From: JBGMEA01 sp964444065
GTDB lineage: Bacteria; Bacillota; Clostridia; Eubacteriales; Anaerofustaceae
Assembly: GCA_964444065.1 (NCBI GenBank)
Contig: CAYUFL010000003.1
Span: 1 to 64,000 of the forward strand
Reading direction: 5' to 3'
DNA length: 64,000 nt
The position numbers and the translations under genes are program-made. Shown piece after piece: positions 60,025 through 64,000 of this stretch; position 1 is the first letter of the stretch; each line of letters opens with the position of its first letter. The notes below the pieces were generated by a model that saw nothing but the letters and a program-made list of their open reading frames with translations, had not been told where the DNA came from and made no database searches.

Positions 60025-60103
60025 ACCGTCTCCTTGCATTGTCAGCATAGGGCTTGATTTTCGTCTATTTTACCCGATTCCGCCGCTTCGGTCTGTGACC
60101 TTG

Positions 60104-61558
60104 TCACAGCACCGCGCCCTCCGCGTCCTGCGCTTTCTCAAATTTTTTCTTCATTGCGAGATATAAGATCACAGCCAGCACCGATGTGAAAATATCCGCC
60201 GTCGGCTCCGCCCATATAAATCCCATGTATCCCCAAAGCCGCGTAAACAGAAACAGGAACGGCACTAAGAATAACCCCTGCCGTCCGAGCGAAATAATCA
60301 TCGACTGGATGGGCTTGCCGATTGCCTGAAACACCGTCAGCAAAATCACCTGCACACCCCAAAACGGCATCGAGGCGAGCATGACCCGCATGATCGTGCT
60401 GCCGAGCGTGATCACTTCTTCGTTTTTCATGAACACGCTGATCCATGCGCCGGGGAAAAGGAAAAACAGCCCCGCAAACACAATACAGATCAGTGTGCCG
60501 GCAATATTCGCGTAGCGGATCGTCTCAAACAACCGGGTGTAGTTGCGCGCGCCGTAGCTGTATCCCAAAAGCGGCTGACACCCCTCCGCAAGACCGAGCA
60601 CGATCATAAAGCCGATGCTGGTAATGCGGAACACAATGCTGAACGATGCCACCACGTCATCCCCGTAACCGGCGGCAAACACGTTCGAGAGCGCCATGCC
60701 GAGACTCATCACGAGAAATCCGAGCGAGGCGGGTATGCCGATCTTGAAGATTTCCGCGTAATACTTCCATTCGAAGCTGAATTTGCGGATGGCGATCGAA
60801 ATAATGCCTTTTTTTCTCAGATAGAACCAAATATAATACACGAATCCGATGCTGTTCCCGATCACAGTCGCGAGCGCCGCACCGTTCACACCCATATGCA
60901 GAATGAGAATAAAGATCGGGTCAAGGATAATGTTCAACACCGTGCCCGTCATCATACCGATCATGGACTCCCTCGTTGCGCCTTCCGAACGGATCAGCCC
61001 GCCTAGCGCCATTTGCGCACCGATAAACGTGCCGCCGATCAAGAGAATCCGCAGATATTCCTGCGCGTATCCGATGGTCTGATCGCTTGCGCCCACAATA
61101 CGGAGGATTGGACTTAAGTATAACAGCCCGATCACGCACGCCGCCGCACTGAGCAGGAGCGTGGACCAGAAGGAGATTGCCGCCGCATGGCTTGCATTTT
61201 CTTTCTCTCCGCGACCCAGCATCCGCGAAATCAGCGAAGCGCCGCCGATGGCAAAAATGTTTCCGAACGTCTGCAGAATATACGCGATCGGCAGACAGAT
61301 CGAGATTGCCGCCACCATGTTCGGATTGTTCAGCTGTCCGATAAAAAACGTATCGGTCATGTTGTAGACGACCTGCACCAGCATCGACACAATCATCGGA
61401 ATGCCGAGTGTCCAGACAGCTTTTTTTACGGGCATTTTCTCGAGAATCCACGTGCGGTCATTTTTGTCACGCGGCAAATCAGACACCGTCTCGGACGCCT
61501 GCGCGGAGCGTTGCGGGTCATATTCGGTTTGTGGCTGATGGTCTCTGTCGTCCTGCAT
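60104..61558 (-). CDS. MATE family multidrug efflux protein
   Basis: 484 residues, twelve TM helices in two MatE halves. Features: MPVKKAVWTLGIPMIVSMLVQVVYNMTDTFFIGQLNN at the start of the first half, GGASLISRMLGRGE, GVNGAALATVIGN and EGCQPLLGYSYGARN. These are signatures of the NorM/MepA/DinF-type Na+ or H+ antiporters. A charged N-terminal extension of about 45 residues precedes TM1. Start at 61558 with GGAAAGGACGCAGT upstream. Substrate unknown; drugs or dyes are typical. Confidence 0.95.
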   Translation of the reverse strand: MQDDRDHQPQTEYDPQRSAQASETVSDLPRDKNDRTWILEKMPVKKAVWTLGIPMIVSMLVQVVYNMTDTFFIGQLNNPNMVAAISICLPIAYILQTFGNIFAIGGASLISRMLGRGEKENASHAAAISFWSTLLLSAAACVIGLLYLSPILRIVGASDQTIGYAQEYLRILLIGGTFIGAQMALGGLIRSEGATRESMIGMMTGTVLNIILDPIFILILHMGVNGAALATVIGNSIGFVYYIWFYLRKKGIISIAIRKFSFEWKYYAEIFKIGIPASLGFLVMSLGMALSNVFAAGYGDDVVASFSIVFRITSIGFMIVLGLAEGCQPLLGYSYGARNYTRLFETIRYANIAGTLICIVFAGLFFLFPGAWISVFMKNEEVITLGSTIMRVMLASMPFWGVQVILLTVFQAIGKPIQSMIISLGRQGLFLVPFLFLFTRLWGYMGFIWAEPTADIFTSVLAVILYLAMKKKFEKAQDAEGAVL

Positions 61559-61743
61559 ACTGCGTCCTTTCCCGGGAAATAAAACAGAATGACCGTTGCA
61601 ACCGAAATACATTCGGCGAAGCGATCATTGTTCTTCTGATATTTATTTTATCCGTATTCAAATCTATTGTCAAGTTTTCAGGCAATTGAGAATCATATCC
61701 TCGGTATGTCACATGACTGTACAACGTTCCTGTGACGAACCAT

Positions 61744-62859
61744 TCAATCCTGAGCCAAAACACAGTTGCCGCCGCGATTTTTTGCGACGTACAGCCTTTT
61801 GTCGGCAGCATTGACCAGATTGCCCAGCGATTCTTCTCTGTAAATGGCGATTCCTCCGCTGATGCTCACGTTTCCGTCCGGAATCAGCACAGTGGCATCG
61901 ATCTGCGCACGCATGCGTTCCGCAATGGCGGAAGCTTCGCTCAGTTCCGTATCGGGCATGACGATGAGGAATTCCTCGCCGCCGTATCGACCCGCAAAAT
62001 CCGATTCCCGCAGGCAGCTCATCAGGATAATTGCCACATTGCAGATCACGTGATCGCCTGTCAGATGTCCGTATCGGTCATTGACCTCTTTAAAGCGATC
62101 GATATCCGCAAGAAAAATACACAGCGGTTTGCCGTCTTCCTGCGCAAGCAGCATTTCCCCTTCCAGACGTCCGAGCACACTGGTATGATTGAGCATGCCC
62201 GTCATCATATCCGTCTGCGCCAAGGCCACCAGTTCTTCATTCTTTCTTCGCAGCTCAACTCCGCCCATAAACGATTTTTCCCGCTTTGCAGAAAGGAGTC
62301 GGCTGAACAGCAATGCGAGCAAACATCCGATGAGCGTATTTAAAGCAACTGTCAAACGAATCAGCTCATTCGCCTGATAAAGCGGCAGCATCAACACAAA
62401 AAACGTATAACTGAAAAATGTCAGCAACACATGCACCCAGTAGGTTTGATTCAGAAACAGCACGACAAACACGATCACCATCACATACACGTGAACCAAA
62501 TCAAAAACGGTCTGTACGCGAAGCACGAGGCAAGCGCCAAAGATCATCAGCATTAATTCATACAGTGCCTGAAGCGCAATCGTACGGCGAATTTTTACAC
62601 GGTCCCGCTCTTTGTAGATATAATAAAACTCAGCCAGAAATGCAACATTGATAAACAGAAAAATCTGCAGTTGCCATCCCGTGCCGTAATACTTCTGCTG
62701 GAAAAAATACAGCAACGTTTCTGTCACGCTCAGAAACAACGCCCCGACCAAAAGAATCTGCGCATTGTATACCACTCGAAAACGCGTAAATTCCGGCATG
62801 TTTTCCGTCGGAATGTTATCGCAAAAAAAACGTCTGAACATATGAATCAACTGTTTCAT
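61744..62859 (-). CDS. GGDEF diguanylate cyclase with six-TM sensor
   Basis: 371 residues. Six TM helices (about 30-190), then a GGDEF domain: LAQTDMMTGMLNHTSVLGRL, IFLADIDRFKEVNDRYGHLTGDHVI and the active site RYGGEEF, which is a catalytic variant. AAERM-like IAERMRAQID and a C-terminal DKRLYVAKNRGGN complete it. The product would be cyclic di-GMP. No EAL or RxxD inhibitory site is evident. Read leftwards, alone. Confidence 0.94.
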   Translation of the reverse strand: MKQLIHMFRRFFCDNIPTENMPEFTRFRVVYNAQILLVGALFLSVTETLLYFFQQKYYGTGWQLQIFLFINVAFLAEFYYIYKERDRVKIRRTIALQALYELMLMIFGACLVLRVQTVFDLVHVYVMVIVFVVLFLNQTYWVHVLLTFFSYTFFVLMLPLYQANELIRLTVALNTLIGCLLALLFSRLLSAKREKSFMGGVELRRKNEELVALAQTDMMTGMLNHTSVLGRLEGEMLLAQEDGKPLCIFLADIDRFKEVNDRYGHLTGDHVICNVAIILMSCLRESDFAGRYGGEEFLIVMPDTELSEASAIAERMRAQIDATVLIPDGNVSISGGIAIYREESLGNLVNAADKRLYVAKNRGGNCVLAQD

Positions 62860-62991
62860 GCAACCCCCGCAATTAAGATAGATAATGCTCTATAAACAGA
62901 CCCCATCCGCAATCGGTCTGCCTGTCATACAAGGAATCCCTACAAACGCTACTTCGGTAAACTCTGAAAAAATATTAGCACGATTACAAAG

Positions 62992-63020
62992 AAAAAGCGA
63001 TAAAAATCGCTTTTTTTCTG
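62992..63020 (-). terminator. Hairpin terminator downstream of arsC
   Basis: AAAAAGCGAT / ATCGCTTTTT with loop AAAA; T-rich on both strands. Confidence 0.85.
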
Positions 63021-63064
63021 TTCAGATTATGCATAATGCTCAGAAATGATCGTTACGCAATATT

Positions 63065-63472
63065 TTATCCTTCAAATTCGCCTTTTCTCGCACGATCGGC
63101 AAGTTGTCTGATTTTTTCTTCAATCGTGTCGATTGTCAAAAGGAATGCATCGTCATCTTTCCCGCTCGGATCTTCGAGTCCCCAGTCCTCCCGATAGCGT
63201 GATGACAGAAACGGACATGACACGCCGCAGCCCATTGTGATCACAACATCAATCGGCGGAAGCTCGTCAATCAGTTTCGGTCGCTGCGACAATTCCATAT
63301 CGATGCCATAGCGCACCTTCATCAGCCGCACCGCATCGGGATTGATCTGCGCGCGCAGTTCTGTGCCTGCGGAATAACTCTCAAAGATTTGCGCAGCGTA
63401 TTTTCGTCCCAATGCTTCCGCAATCTGAGATCGGCAGGAATTATGTACGCAGATAAAAGCAATTTTCAGCAT
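63065..63472 (-). CDS. arsC: Arsenate reductase (LMW-phosphatase type), second copy
   Basis: 135 residues. Catalytic loop C8-VHNSC-R14-S and further Cys82 and Cys86 (TMGCGVSCPFLS), consistent with a thiol cascade. It differs in sequence and Cys spacing from the arsC at 13279, and the extra Cys13 in the loop is unusual. Start at 63472 with AAAGGAGAGGACT upstream. Forty bases downstream of acr3 on the same strand, so it is co-transcribed: arsenate is reduced and arsenite exported. Confidence 0.93.
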   Translation of the reverse strand: MLKIAFICVHNSCRSQIAEALGRKYAAQIFESYSAGTELRAQINPDAVRLMKVRYGIDMELSQRPKLIDELPPIDVVITMGCGVSCPFLSSRYREDWGLEDPSGKDDDAFLLTIDTIEEKIRQLADRARKGEFEG

Positions 63473-63512
63473 AGTCCTCTCCTTTATGACCTTTTTCAAT
63501 CCTAAAATTCTT

Positions 63513-64000
63513 TCAATAGATAAATTTGTTCTTTGTTGCATTGGCTATTTTGACCAGGCTCAGCATCACCGGCACCTCGGTCAGTACACCCACAATCGTG
63601 GCAAGCGTTGCAGGAGATGCCGTTCCGAACAAAGCAATGGCGACCGCAACCGCAAGCTCAAAGAAGTTCGATGCACCGATCATTCCGGCAGGAGCAGCAA
63701 TATTATGCGGCAGTTTCAGCAGTTTCGCAGCAAGATATGCGATGAAAAAGATCAGATAGGTCTGTATCACAAGCGGTACGGCGATAAGAAGAATATGCAG
63801 GGGATTGGACAGGATCACGTCTCCCTGAAACGAAAAGATAATCACAAGCGTTAACAGTAAGCCGATGATCGTGATCTGATCGAATTTATGCACAAACACG
63901 TCGTTGAAATACGACTCTCCCCGTTTAGCTATCACACGAATGCGGGTCAGTATCCCTGCCGCAAGCGGAATCACAACGAACAGGACCACGGAAAGAATCA
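63513..64000 (-). CDS. acr3: ACR3-family arsenite efflux permease (5' end outside window)
   Basis: About 160 C-terminal residues of the ACR3/BASS-fold exporter. Visible TM helices: PLAAGILTRI, DQITIIGLLLTLVIIFSF, LLIAVPLVIQTYLIFFIAYLAAKLL, then the hallmark PAGMIGASNFFELAVAVAIALFG (unwound-helix motif) and VLTEVPVML. The N-terminal half and start lie beyond 64000. Paired with arsC; together a minimal arsenic-resistance operon. Confidence 0.93.
   Translation of the reverse strand, partial: ILSVVLFVVIPLAAGILTRIRVIAKRGESYFNDVFVHKFDQITIIGLLLTLVIIFSFQGDVILSNPLHILLIAVPLVIQTYLIFFIAYLAAKLLKLPHNIAAPAGMIGASNFFELAVAVAIALFGTASPATLATIVGVLTEVPVMLSLVKIANATKNKFIY

Overview
The window looks like a chromosomal piece of an anaerobic, Clostridia-type member of the Bacillota. 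This rests on strong AGGAGG-type ribosome sites, a SigI/RsgI pair, a DUF5058 transporter-like operon, PucR-regulated corrinoid methyltransferases, several arsenic genes and MarR/TetR/PucR regulators. No rRNA, tRNA or CRISPR array is visible. It is a draft assembly: two runs of ten N (15091-15100 and 57206-57215) fall inside genes.

Layout. 1-604: truncated drug-type ABC ATPase behind a 36-bp palindromic operator. 1100-12529: a broken phage module. Terminase small and large subunits lie at 1100-3035; scaffold, capsid and a small structural protein lie at 9749-12529. A chemotaxis receptor, a thymidylate-synthase-like gene, two unknown genes, a REP-type transposase (RAYT) and a small toxin-antitoxin-like cassette sit between them. 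13279-18899: arsenate reductase, two flavodoxin-fold reductases under a divergent TetR with two perfect operators, and a carboxylesterase with its own divergent TetR. 19366-25979: ferritin-like protein, a PucR regulator split by a frameshift, a UroD-fold methyltransferase plus corrinoid protein, then a second TetR/UroD-fold methyltransferase cassette. 26215-35831: ABC-2 exporter, a HEAT-like protein, a membrane LuxR regulator with a solute-binding lipoprotein, three consecutive MarR regulators and an AraC/GyrI regulator. 36017-39832: ArsR-controlled arsenic/metal permease cluster. 40030-52261: small membrane proteins, a YibE/F protein, the DUF5058 operon, SigI/RsgI and two paralogous zinc-ribbon/membrane/Ig-like proteins around a hydrolase. 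52524-57330: small membrane proteins, the folate operon folE-folP-folB-folK-HD and an Ntn-hydrolase. 57534-59743: an AT-rich XRE regulator plus nuclease-helicase, a candidate defence unit. 60104-64000: MATE exporter, GGDEF protein, arsC and acr3.

The repeats are the most unusual part. (i) A family of short palindromes built on GGAACGC...GCGTTCC is scattered through the window, in places expanded into exact 18-bp and 51-bp tandem arrays, and a RAYT lies among them. (ii) Two cassettes (about 1.16 kb at 8.5-9.8 kb and 2.1 kb at 24.1-26.2 kb) are each flanked by a direct repeat made of the terminator and last codons of the neighbouring minus-strand gene, with no integrase in sight. (iii) A hairpin-rich element occurs in two full copies and one partial copy; its arms differ in sequence but keep their pairing. 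These three are the best candidates for undescribed biology here.
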